This document shows, in pieces, positions 41,402-50,405 of a stretch of DNA of 64,000 bases. Made by a program: the position numbers and the translations under genes. How positions within the stretch are numbered: position 1 is the stretch's first letter; each line of letters starts with the position of its first letter. Source of the stretch: Saprospiraceae bacterium. GTDB taxonomy: Bacteria; Bacteroidota; Bacteroidia; Chitinophagales; Saprospiraceae. The stretch is from assembly GCA_016715405.1 (NCBI GenBank), contig JADKAE010000021.1, positions 3,022 to 67,021 on the forward strand, given 5' to 3'. The notes below the pieces were generated by a model. That model was not told where the DNA came from and ran no database searches. It worked only from the letters and a program-made list of their open reading frames with translations.

Positions 41402-42379
41402 TTAGGCGAACAGGGCCTCCCTTAGCCCCGCCTTGGTCTCCTCAGAGGCAAACGCCGCATCAACCGCATCCAGATTACAGCGCAGAAAATGCCCGGGCCC
41501 CCAGCCGAAACAATCGTGCAGGCGGCGGTATTCTTCGCTGAGCGTAACATTCTCCATCGTGCGGCCGTCAGTATTAATGCCCAGGGAGATGCCCGCCCGG
41601 TAGAGCTTATCGATGGTGTGATCGGCGAGGGTGGCGAAAACGTTGGTTTGTACGTTGCTGGTGGGACAAACTTCGAGGTGGATGCGGTTTTTAACCAAAT
41701 AATCCACCAGCGCGGGGTCTTCCACGCAGCGCACGCCGTGGCCTATGCGCTGGGGCTGAAAATATCGAAGGGTCTCCCATATACTTTCTGGGCCGCGGGC
41801 TTCGCCGGCGTGGGCGGTACAGGGAATGCCGTGTTGCCGGGCAAACGCATAGGCAGCCTCGTGGATTTGCGGATTCTCGGCCAGTTCGTCGCCGGCGATG
41901 TCGAATCCTACTACGCGGCGGTGGCGAAAGCGGTGGACTAATTGCACCGTTTCCATACTCTGCCCGGCGCTATAGTTCCTAAGGGTACACAAAATCAATC
42001 CGGCTTGCACACCGGTTTGATTTATCCCTTTTTCGAGGGCGTCGGACACAATTTCGACCACTTCTGCGGCGGCAAGTCCTTGTTGGGTATGCAACAAAGG
42101 CGCAAAACGTATTTCGGCATAGATGACGTTGTCGGACTGCAATTGTGCCAACAGATCGAGCGTTGCTGCTGTTAAGGCGCGTTCGGTTTGTAGTAGTTGG
42201 ATGCTATCTTCCACCCGGCTCAAAAAATCGGAGAGATTTTGGCATTTGAGAGGAGCCGTAAACCGGTGTTGAAAATCGGCGGTAGTAATTCCGGGTTCAA
42301 ACTCATTCACCACCGCAAAACCCAGCGAGCAATCGAGGTGTAAGTGCAGCTCTATCTTCGGCCATTCAGAAAAATCCAT
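41402..42379 (-). CDS. add: Adenosine deaminase-family protein
   Basis: 325 residues, intact. Zinc ligands HLHLD (N terminus), HAGEARG and IGHGVRC are present, along with the distal LGINTDGR. In E. coli-type adenosine deaminase the last motif is TDDP. Here the second Asp is Gly; TDN/TDG variants occur in other members, so activity is likely but the substrate may be adenosine or a related aminopurine. It is cytoplasmic, in purine salvage. It diverges from the kinase-M23-lyase gene across 85 bp. Confidence 0.88.
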   Translation of the reverse strand: MDFSEWPKIELHLHLDCSLGFAVVNEFEPGITTADFQHRFTAPLKCQNLSDFLSRVEDSIQLLQTERALTAATLDLLAQLQSDNVIYAEIRFAPLLHTQQGLAAAEVVEIVSDALEKGINQTGVQAGLILCTLRNYSAGQSMETVQLVHRFRHRRVVGFDIAGDELAENPQIHEAAYAFARQHGIPCTAHAGEARGPESIWETLRYFQPQRIGHGVRCVEDPALVDYLVKNRIHLEVCPTSNVQTNVFATLADHTIDKLYRAGISLGINTDGRTMENVTLSEEYRRLHDCFGWGPGHFLRCNLDAVDAAFASEETKAGLREALFA

Positions 42380-42464
42380 CCCTGCGCAAATTTAAACAGC
42401 AAAGATAATGTAATTGCCCGTGAATGGATTTGCGTAATTTGGCGTCTCAGCAAATTCCCGTTGT

Positions 42465-45400
42465 ATGCCTTTGGCGTTGCATCCCGATATGATGATCGAC
42501 CCGGAAGTCGCTGCAGAACTGGCGGCTACCTATTTTGGCGTTCGCGCCCAGGCAAAATCTTTGCCCGGCGAGATCGATTTTAATTTTTATTTAAAAACAA
42601 AAAACGGCGACGAATATACCTTCAAGATCAGTCGCCCGGGAGAAGACCCAGCCTTGCTCGATATGCAGGTGAGCGCCATGAACCACCCCGCCGGGCAGTC
42701 GCTGCCCCTGGTTTTACAGCGACCCGTAGCCGGCCTCGACGGCGGGTTTTGCAGCGATGGCACGACGAGCAAGGTCGGGAGCGCTGGCTTCGCTTGCTCA
42801 CATGGGCGCCCGGACGGATGTATGCCCAGGTAAAACCCCAAAGCGACGCCCTGCGCTATAGCCTGGGGGAGTCGCTGGCGCACCTGTGTAGCGGCCTGCA
42901 ATACTTTGAACACCCCGCAGCTTTTCGGCAAATGAAATGGGATCTGGCCCAACTCGAACAGGTAGCAGAGAAAAGCCACACGGTATCGCTGCCGGAGCGC
43001 AAGGCCATCCTGGAAGACTTCCTGAATTTGCACCGCGAGCAGGTCGCGCCTCTATTGCCCGATATTCGCCGCAGCGTGATCTACAACGACGCTAATGACT
43101 ACAACATCGTCGTGGGTGGCGATCCCACCGACTACCGGGTCACCGGCTTCATCGACTTTGGTGATGCGGTGTACACCCATACCATCAACGAACTGGCCAT
43201 TGCCATCGCCTACGCAATTTTTGACCAGCCCAATCCCCTGGCCGCCGCCGTGCCTATTGTGCGGGGATTTCACAGCATTTTTCCATTACGCGAAAGCGAA
43301 ATAGCCGCGCTATACTGCCTGGTAGCTGCGCGTCTCGTGATCAGCGTCATTCATTCTGCCTCGAATCGCGAAGCGGAACCCGACAATAGCTACCTACTCA
43401 TCAGCGAGCAACAGGCGTGGGTTTTGCTGGGGCAGTGGCACGCCATACCGCCGGCACTGGCGCACTACACGTTCCGTTGGGCTTGCGACCTGGCGCCTTG
43501 TCCAACCCTGGCAGCCTTTGAGCGCTGGGCAGCTACAGCGGCGGGACAATGCCATCCCGTCACCAGTACCAACCTCCGAGATACAGCAGCATGGTTAGAC
43601 TTGAGCGTGGGCAGCCTCGACCTGGGTCACAACCGCCATTTTGAGGAAATCGAATTATTTTGTAAAAAATAAACGACATGCTCGCCGAAAATGGCGCCAC
43701 GACGGGAATTGGCGGCTATGGCGAAGTGCGGCCCTTTTACACCACCGATGCATATGTAGTGACGGGCAATAGCGGTCCGGAGTGGCGTACCGTACACCTG
43801 GGCCTCGATATCTGGGATCGTGCGGGCACGCCGGTCTACGCCCCGCTCGACGGCTGGGTGCACAGCTTTGCCGACAATGCAGGCGAGCGCAACTACGGTC
43901 CCACGATCATCCTGGCGCACCAACCCGAAAACGGGCCGCTTTTTTACACCTTATACGGCCATCTGGACAGCGCCTCACTGGAAGGATTACAGGAGGGGGC
44001 GCCCATCGCCCGGGGCCAGGTAATAGCCCGCATCGGCGACAGGCCCTACAACGGCAATTGGCCGCCGCACCTGCATTTTCAGGTGATGCTTGATATATTG
44101 GGCTACAAAGGCGATTATCCGGGGTGGCGTTTCCCTGGCAATCCGAAGTATGGCTCAGCATCTGCCCCGATCCCGGTAAATTGGCCGGACTGCCCGATCG
44201 CGAAAAAGCAGAAGCCGGCATCAAAGAACTCCTCGAGCGACGGCAAGCGCACCTGGGGCGTAGCCTGAGCTTGTCGTACAATAAACCCTTGCACGTCGTG
44301 CGCGGCTACCGGCAGTATTTGTACGACCACACCGCTCGCCGGTACCTCGACACCGTCAACAACGTGGCGCACGTGGGCCATCAGCATCCCAGGGTAGTAG
44401 AAGCCTTGCAGCGGCAGGCGGCCGTATTGAACACCAATACCCGTTATTTGCACCAGGAAATACTACTTTTTGCGGAAGAATTGCGCAGCATACTGCCACC
44501 CGAGCTGAGCGTTTTGCATTTCGTCAATTCGGGCAGCGAAGCCAACGAATTGGCGCTCCGCATGGCCCGTACCGCTACCGGCCGACGCGACATGCTCGTA
44601 CTCGAAGTGGGGTATCACGGCAACACAACCGGCTGTATTGAAGTGAGCAGTTACAAATTTGACGGCAAAGGCGGCAAAGGCGCCCCGCCTTACACCCATG
44701 TATTGCCCCTGCCAGATCCGTACCGGGGGCGCTACCGGGGCAACGACGAGGCTACCGGCTTAAAATACGCCGCCTTTGCACAAAAAGCCATCGATAAAGC
44801 CAAAAAAGGTATCGCAGGTTTTATCGGCGAAAGCATCATTAGTTGCGGGGGGCAGGTGGCGCCGCCACCGGGGTATTTCAAAGACATATACCGGCAGGTT
44901 CGGGCGGCGGGCGGCGTTTGCATTGCCGACGAAGTACAGACCGGCTTGGGCCGCGTGGGCGATCACTGGTGGGCGTTTGAACTGCATGGCGTAATACCCG
45001 ACATTGTCACGATAGGCAAACCGCTGGGCAACGGCCACCCTGTGGGCGCCGTAGCCTGCACGCCGGCTATTGCCGACGCCTTTGCCAATGGCATGGAATA
45101 CTTTAACACCTTTGGCGGCAACCCCGTGTCGTGCGCCGTGGGGAGAGCTGTAATAAAAACCATCAAAGCGGAAGAGCTTCGCGAAAACGCCTGGCACGTG
45201 GGCAATTATTTAAAAGCAAGCCTCCAGCACCTGCAGGAGCGCTTCCCCATTATCGGCGACGTGCGCGGCGCGGGACTTTTCCTGGGTATCGAACTGGTGC
45301 GCGGCGATGAACTCAAACCCTGTACGACAGAAGCTTCCCATCTCAGCAACCGCATGCGCGAAAACGGAATACTAATGAGTACCGACGGACCATACCACAA

Positions 45401-45503
45401 CGTATTAAAGATCAAACCCCCGATTTGTTTTTCTATTCAAGATGCTGATTTTTTAATAGATATGCTTTCGCGGGTTTTGGAGGAGGATGTGTTTAATTTT
45501 TAG
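42465..45503 (+). CDS. Trifunctional fusion: APH-fold kinase, M23 peptidase-like domain, class III aminotransferase-fold lyase (frameshifts)
   Basis: About 1,010 residues across changes near 42755, 43665 and 44125. Domain 1 (about 1-400): hydroxylysine-kinase-like APH fold with VIYNDANDYNIVV and GFIDFGDAVY in the catalytic positions. Domain 2 (about 405-550): M23-like, HLGLDIWDRAGTPVYAPLDG ... YTLYGHLD ... PPHLHFQV. Domain 3: class III PLP fold, NNVAHVGHQHPRVVEA, NSGSEANELALRMAR, DEVQTGLGR, PLP Lys in IVTIGKPLGNG. The human relatives are separate: hydroxylysine kinase (AGPHD1), and phospho-lyases for phosphoethanolamine and phosphohydroxylysine (AGXT2L1/2). The natural reading is a kinase that phosphorylates an amino alcohol and a lyase that removes phosphate and ammonia. 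The role of the M23 part is unclear. Confidence 0.87.
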
Positions 45504-45594
45504 CGCAAAATGACAATAAATTAGCTTTTTTTATTGTAATTTTAAAATATAGTATTAATATTGTAAGTCAAAATGGCTGCCTGAAGCAGCCGGC

Positions 45595-45840
45595 ATGCGG
45601 ATAAAAGGATGGCTCTTCCTGGTGAAGGGTGGTTCGGTGGCTTTGGACTGTTTTGCCAGGGAGTCGCTCGAAAAAATGATCGAGCATCGCGCCCTTGAAC
45701 TGGCCCAAGAGATTGTAATGAAAACCTCACACACTATGCACCTGGAAAATCAGGAGATTGACAAAACTGCTATTGACAATGCTATCAGGAAAAGAGCAGA
45801 AAAGATTAAAAATGAATTGCCAAAAAGTTTATGGAATTGA
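45595..45840 (+). CDS. Antitoxin-like small protein upstream of a Fic remnant
   Basis: Up to 81 residues. The conserved-looking part begins about MIEHRALELAQEIV and ends KIKNELPKSLWN, so translation may start at 45679 rather than 45595. It is highly charged and helical. Its stop lies 10 bp inside the start of the Fic-like fragment at 45831, the overlap usual for toxin-antitoxin pairs. A small hairpin (GGCTGC/GCAGCC, 45575-45591) precedes it. I do not recognise the family. The antitoxin role is inferred from position only. Confidence 0.5.
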   Translation: MRIKGWLFLVKGGSVALDCFARESLEKMIEHRALELAQEIVMKTSHTMHLENQEIDKTAIDNAIRKRAEKIKNELPKSLWN

Positions 45841-46034
45841 ATTTAGAATATGCAGATGGGCAAACCCCTATTGATGAAGACGAAAAATGGGGGCTCAAAA
45901 TAAAATCCATTTCAACCATGGGTGAGCTCAATGAATTTGAGCAACAAAATATAGAAGAATTTCCTGGGGAAGGAAAACCCTCCGGAGAGGGGAAGATAGA
46001 ATTTTGTACCTTAAAGCACCCAAGCGGCAGATAA
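45831..46034 (+). pseudogene. Truncated Fic-domain protein (mobile mystery protein B type)
   Basis: 67 residues. The first 43 (MELNLEYADGQTPIDEDEKW ... TMGELNEFEQQNIEE) match the N-terminal signature of the Fic family often called mobile mystery protein B, in which a residue pattern like DGATPLD-E--GL is followed by ELN-EQ-NI. After NIEE the sequence turns to unrelated FPGEGKPSGEGK and stops. The Fic motif HPFxxGNGR is absent, so the toxin is dead. The rest was lost by deletion, since the next gene starts 56 bp later. Confidence 0.6.
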
Positions 46035-46089
46035 CGGGAACATCAAGCTCCTGCTGGATTTTTCAAAAAGCTGAATACATAATGAAACT

Positions 46090-48519
46090 ATGCACGCCAG
46101 AAGCCTCCTATTCATTTTATTGACACCGATCATGACCCAAGCGCAGGCGCCCGTCATTAGCAGCGTTACACCATTGACGCCCACCGTAGAACAGTACGGT
46201 AAATTTGAAGCCACGATAGGCCTCACGGCTTCCTATACCAATCCTTACGATTACGACCAGATTAGTTTGCAGGGGATTTTCACCGCTCCTGATGGCTCCA
46301 CCTATGAGGTTGACGGGTTTTTTATGCAGGAATTTCAGCCGCCCGACCCCCAGAACGGCAGCATTAGCCCCATTGGGAACGGGGTGTTTAAAATCAGGTT
46401 TTCGCCGCGCCAGGTGGGTTTGTGGCAGTATACGGTGCAGTGTATCACCCCGGCAGGTACGGCAGATTTTTCTGTCCAAAATTTCACTTGTACATCCATA
46501 CAAAATCCATCAAATAAAGGCTTTGTGCGGGCGGGTCAGACCAATTATTTGTTCTTCGACAACGGCGCGCAGTATATTCCGATAGGCGAAAACATAGCCT
46601 GGCACCTCAACAATCCCTATCTTAACTACAAAAACTGGCTCACCCAATTGGGGAATAACGGCGGCAACTTTTTCCGCCTTTGGCAATGCCATTGGGGGCT
46701 GGGTTTAGAATGGCAGAGCGGCGACTACCAAGGCCTCCGGCGCTACCAGCAAAACAATGCGGCCTACCTCGACTGGCTCTTCGACTATTGCGGCGGTAAC
46801 GGCATCTACGTCATGTGGTGCTTCCAACATCACGGACAGGTATCTACGCAGGTCAACCCCAGTTGGAGCGCTAACCCCTACAACGCCCTGCACGGCGGAC
46901 CCTGTGTAAACACCTGGGATTTTTTCACCAATGCTGCCGCCATTGCCCACACCAAAAACCGATATCGTTACACAGTAGCCCGCTGGGGATATTCCCGCAG
47001 CATCATGGCCTGGGAATTATTCAACGAAGTGGACTGGACCAACGAATACGAAACCCGTCAGAGCGACATAGCCACCTGGCACGCCGAGATGGCTGCTTTT
47101 TTAAAACAAATAGACCCACAGGAACACCTGGTCACTACCAGTTTTGCCTATGATAATTACGACCCGATTGTGTGGAACCTGCCCGACATCGACTTTACCC
47201 AAACGCATTATTACATCAACACGCCCAATATCGAGCGCGTCTTATCGGGGGGCATCGGCAATTACCTCGATGATTTTGGCAAGCCCACCCTCAATGCTGA
47301 ATTCGGGCTCACCGCTTCGGGCAGCGGACTGAGTTCGTTAGACCCCGATGGCATCCACTTTCACAACTGTCTGTGGGGGGCTCTGTTTTCGGGGGCTATG
47401 GGCAGCGCCCAAACCTGGTGGTGGGACAGCTATATCGAACCTCAAAATTTGTATTACCACTTCGCCCCGGTAGCAGCGGTTGTTGAACAGGTCGATTTCC
47501 ACAATGGCGATTTTCGCCCTGCCTCGGCCTTTGCGAGCGGTGTTTCAGCCGATCTCGTCCTCACGCCCAGTCAGGGCTGGGGTACCCTATCTGATACGTC
47601 CATAGTCATTTCCGAAAACGGCCAGGTGACACCCTCGCCTTCCGGCTTAGGGCAATACCTGTATGGGTCGGCCTGGAATACGCAATTCAGGCGGCCGCCC
47701 ACCTTTTACGTCAACTTCCCGCAAAGCGGTTTTTTTGAAGTAAAAACGGGGACTGCCACCGGTCAAAGCCCTAAGATTGCCATCAGGCTCGACGGCTTAT
47801 TAGTGCTGGAGCAAAACGCGCAGATTAACCAGACATACCAGATAGCCGTGCCGGCAGGACAGCATACGATAGGCGTAGACAACACAGGTACCGATTGGAT
47901 AACCATCTCCTCTTATTCTTTTTCCGGTATCGGGAATGCCGTTGACGTATATGCGCTAAAAAACAGCGAAGGAAATAAAATGGCGGGCTGGGTGTTAAAC
48001 AACCGCTATAACCACGATTACATCGCCGACAATGGCACGCCTCCGGTAGCCTCCGGCGCTTTTGTGAGCATTTCAGGCGTGAATAGCGGCGGGTACATGG
48101 TCAACTTCTTCGATTGCCTTACCGGCGCCCTGGTAAACGCCGAACCCGTCGTTGCCGAAAACGACACGCTGGTGTTATCGCTACCTGATGTGCTTTGGGA
48201 CCTTGTCTTCGTAATTGACGGCGAACCCGTAGGCGTAACTGAAGCCGCTAGGCAATTACCCATTAAGGTGTTTCCCAATCCGGTAGCGTTTGGGCCGGTA
48301 GCGTTGACTTTCAGTCTGGACGCTGCTGCGCCTGTCAAAGTATCGCTCCTGGATGTTTCGGGGCGGCAACTGCAATCATGCTTTGAGGGCGAACTGAGTG
48401 CCGGCCATCAAAAATTGGACATCGATATTCCATCAGCGTATCCGGCAGGATTGTACTGGATAGTCGTAAGAGCGGGTGACCGGGCGGGCACGCAGACACT
48501 GGTAGTGGCCAGATTATAG
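46090..48519 (+). CDS. Secreted glycosidase-like protein: DUF5060, TIM barrel, T9SS type A sorting domain
   Basis: 809 residues, intact. Signal peptide MHARSLLFILLTPIMTQAQA. DUF5060 Ig-like domain (residues about 25-125). Then a GH5/GH42-like barrel: NGGNFFRLWQ, putative acid/base Glu in AWELFNEVDWT and putative nucleophile Glu in PTLNAEFGLTASG. A beta-rich carbohydrate-binding part and the T9SS sorting domain (IKVFPNPVAFGPVALTF ... AGLYWIVVRAGD) follow. It is expected at the cell surface or outside, attacking a polysaccharide, perhaps agar/porphyran-like or host glycans. The stop overlaps the convergent lipoprotein gene by 6 bp. Confidence 0.87.
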   Translation: MHARSLLFILLTPIMTQAQAPVISSVTPLTPTVEQYGKFEATIGLTASYTNPYDYDQISLQGIFTAPDGSTYEVDGFFMQEFQPPDPQNGSISPIGNGVFKIRFSPRQVGLWQYTVQCITPAGTADFSVQNFTCTSIQNPSNKGFVRAGQTNYLFFDNGAQYIPIGENIAWHLNNPYLNYKNWLTQLGNNGGNFFRLWQCHWGLGLEWQSGDYQGLRRYQQNNAAYLDWLFDYCGGNGIYVMWCFQHHGQVSTQVNPSWSANPYNALHGGPCVNTWDFFTNAAAIAHTKNRYRYTVARWGYSRSIMAWELFNEVDWTNEYETRQSDIATWHAEMAAFLKQIDPQEHLVTTSFAYDNYDPIVWNLPDIDFTQTHYYINTPNIERVLSGGIGNYLDDFGKPTLNAEFGLTASGSGLSSLDPDGIHFHNCLWGALFSGAMGSAQTWWWDSYIEPQNLYYHFAPVAAVVEQVDFHNGDFRPASAFASGVSADLVLTPSQGWGTLSDTSIVISENGQVTPSPSGLGQYLYGSAWNTQFRRPPTFYVNFPQSGFFEVKTGTATGQSPKIAIRLDGLLVLEQNAQINQTYQIAVPAGQHTIGVDNTGTDWITISSYSFSGIGNAVDVYALKNSEGNKMAGWVLNNRYNHDYIADNGTPPVASGAFVSISGVNSGGYMVNFFDCLTGALVNAEPVVAENDTLVLSLPDVLWDLVFVIDGEPVGVTEAARQLPIKVFPNPVAFGPVALTFSLDAAAPVKVSLLDVSGRQLQSCFEGELSAGHQKLDIDIPSAYPAGLYWIVVRAGDRAGTQTLVVARL

Positions 48520-49520
48520 TGGGTGGTCCATATGTAAGCGGAGCGCCAGCAGCTTTGACGTGCCGTCGTCATTATCGGTGACGGCCAGCGCATGCAAGTG
48601 ACCTTGTGCATCGGTATGCAAATAGGCTATTGATTCGATTTTATCCTTCACAGCCACACCGTTGTGATCTTTAACGGGCGCCAGCCAGGTTATTTCAGCG
48701 GCGCCGTTTTCAGGCAAGTAAAGCCCGCCGGCATAACTGCCCAGTATTTCGCCGTCGTCGTACCAATTTTTTGTATCTTCCACAGTGGCGGTAAACAACA
48801 TCCAATTTGAATCTGGCACCAACGAGGCGCCCGAAAAACCCATAGGTACGCCTTGATGAGCGGGTAGCGACACAGGGTTTATAACCACGTCCAAATCAAA
48901 GATATTGGTTTTTTGATACAGGGACTTAAGCAACTGGGGCCAGGAAAGGCTTGCCACAAAATTGCGGCCCCGGTTAAACAGGTGTAAAGTTTCGCCTGCA
49001 ATTACGGCGCCTTCAATATTGAGTTCGTCGGCGGTAATACCGGCGCTTTCGCGAATTTGCTGGTACAAAAAATTCACATCAAACACCTGGGTACTGTCGG
49101 GGGCGCCGGGGAAAAACAAATACATCGAATCGCGTTGCGGCGACAGGCTGCCGGAGCCAAACAGGGCCAGGCAGGGTTTACCGTCGTACAAGCCTTCGGC
49201 CATGCTCTCCAGATCGGGTTTTTGGGGTTTTGGGATGCGTTCTTGGCCGGCAAAATGGGGTAAAAGCAGAAACTTGCCGACTTGCTGGTAAGTTTTGTCC
49301 AATTGATACAAAACCGGCGTATCGTCGCCGGCTACAAAATACTATCTCCGCTTACCGACAGGGCAGAAGCGGAAGGCAAGTCATTCAGTAAAAAAGTCTT
49401 ATCTACAATAACCCGGACAGCAGTATCCATTTTTTGACAGCTATTGGTGAATAGCCACAAAGAGAGAAATAATAATGGGAAGCGCCAAAGAAATAGTTGG
49501 CGAAGACAAGCTTTAGCCAT
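48514..49520 (-). CDS. Lipoprotein of unknown function, propeller-like (one frameshift)
   Basis: About 335 residues across a change near 49335. Lipoprotein signal WLFTNSCQKMD, then LPSASALSVSGDSI...VAGDDTPVLYQLDKTYQQVG, LLPHFAGQERIPKPQKPDLE and YLHTDAQGHLHALAVTDNDD. Strand-rich blade-like segments suggest a propeller that evaluates to a terminal esterase-like shape. It may belong to a DUF6929-type Bacteroidota family, which I recall but cannot confirm. It diverges from the TSUP transporter gene across 60 bp. Confidence 0.7.
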
Positions 49521-49580
49521 TCGTGATATTTATCTATTAAAGTAAAATGCCTATGGCTTCCAAATGTTTACCTTGCGCCG

Positions 49581-50327
49581 ATGAGCATGTCTGATCTATC
49601 GCCCGACAATTGGGCATGGCTTTTTTTCGGCGCCTTGCTTATAGGCATGGCCAAGGCCGGCATTAGCGGCGTGGGTATGCTGGCGGTGCCTATCATGGCG
49701 GCTATCTTTGGGGGTAAACCTTCATCAGGGCTGGTATTGCCCATGCTCATCATTGCCGATGCTTTTGCCGTAGTTTATTATAAAAGACATGCGCAGTGGG
49801 CGCATATTTGGGCCTTGCTTCCCGCTGCTGCGGTGGGCGTATTGCTCGGACTGGTGGTGGGGTATTGGGCTGATGACAAGCTTTTTGCACAGCTAATTGC
49901 CATCATCGTTTTTGCCAGTCTGGGACTTATGCTATGGCAGGAATTCCGGGGGCTTCCGGCGCGCATCACCGGCAACCGCTATTTTTCCTGGGTTTTTGGC
50001 CTGCTGGGAGGCTTTAGCACCATGATCGGCAATGCCGCCGGCCCCGTATTAAATACGTATTTGCTCAGCAGCCGCCTTTCAAAAGACCACTTCATCGGTA
50101 CCGCTGCCTGGTTTTTTTTTCTGGTGAATTTATTCAAACTACCTTTTCACATCTGGATTTGGCATACCGTCACGGTCGACAGCATGATGCTCAATCTGGC
50201 GGTGATACCCGCTATCGCCCTCGGCATCTTCATCGGTATACGCACCGTGAAGCTCATCCCTGAGCGGGAATTTCGCTACTTTATTATTATCGCTACTTGT
50301 TTAGCGTCACTTAAGTTGCTGTGGTAA
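49581..50327 (+). CDS. TSUP-family transporter (TauE/SafE-like)
   Basis: 248 residues, intact. About eight TM helices, with the repeated TSUP signature (WLFFGALLIGMAKAGISGVG ... FGLLGGFSTMIGNAAGPVLN). Family members export sulfite or organosulfonates, or move other small anions; the substrate here is not known. The true start could be the second Met, two codons in. A strong terminator follows at 50341-50383. Confidence 0.92.
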   Translation: MSMSDLSPDNWAWLFFGALLIGMAKAGISGVGMLAVPIMAAIFGGKPSSGLVLPMLIIADAFAVVYYKRHAQWAHIWALLPAAAVGVLLGLVVGYWADDKLFAQLIAIIVFASLGLMLWQEFRGLPARITGNRYFSWVFGLLGGFSTMIGNAAGPVLNTYLLSSRLSKDHFIGTAAWFFFLVNLFKLPFHIWIWHTVTVDSMMLNLAVIPAIALGIFIGIRTVKLIPEREFRYFIIIATCLASLKLLW

Positions 50328-50340
50328 GGGAAAAAGAGAA

Positions 50341-50383
50341 AGCGTCTTGCAAGCAAAAAACTGGCTGCAAGACGCTTTTTTTA
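50341..50383. terminator. Strong intrinsic terminator, shared by convergent genes
   Basis: AGCGTCTTGCA pairs perfectly with TGCAAGACGCT, followed by seven T on the plus strand; an A-run upstream can serve the minus strand. It lies between the TSUP stop and the stop of the glycine-rich gene. Confidence 0.9.
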
Positions 50384-50405
50384 TTTACATAAATACATAT
50401 TCTTT

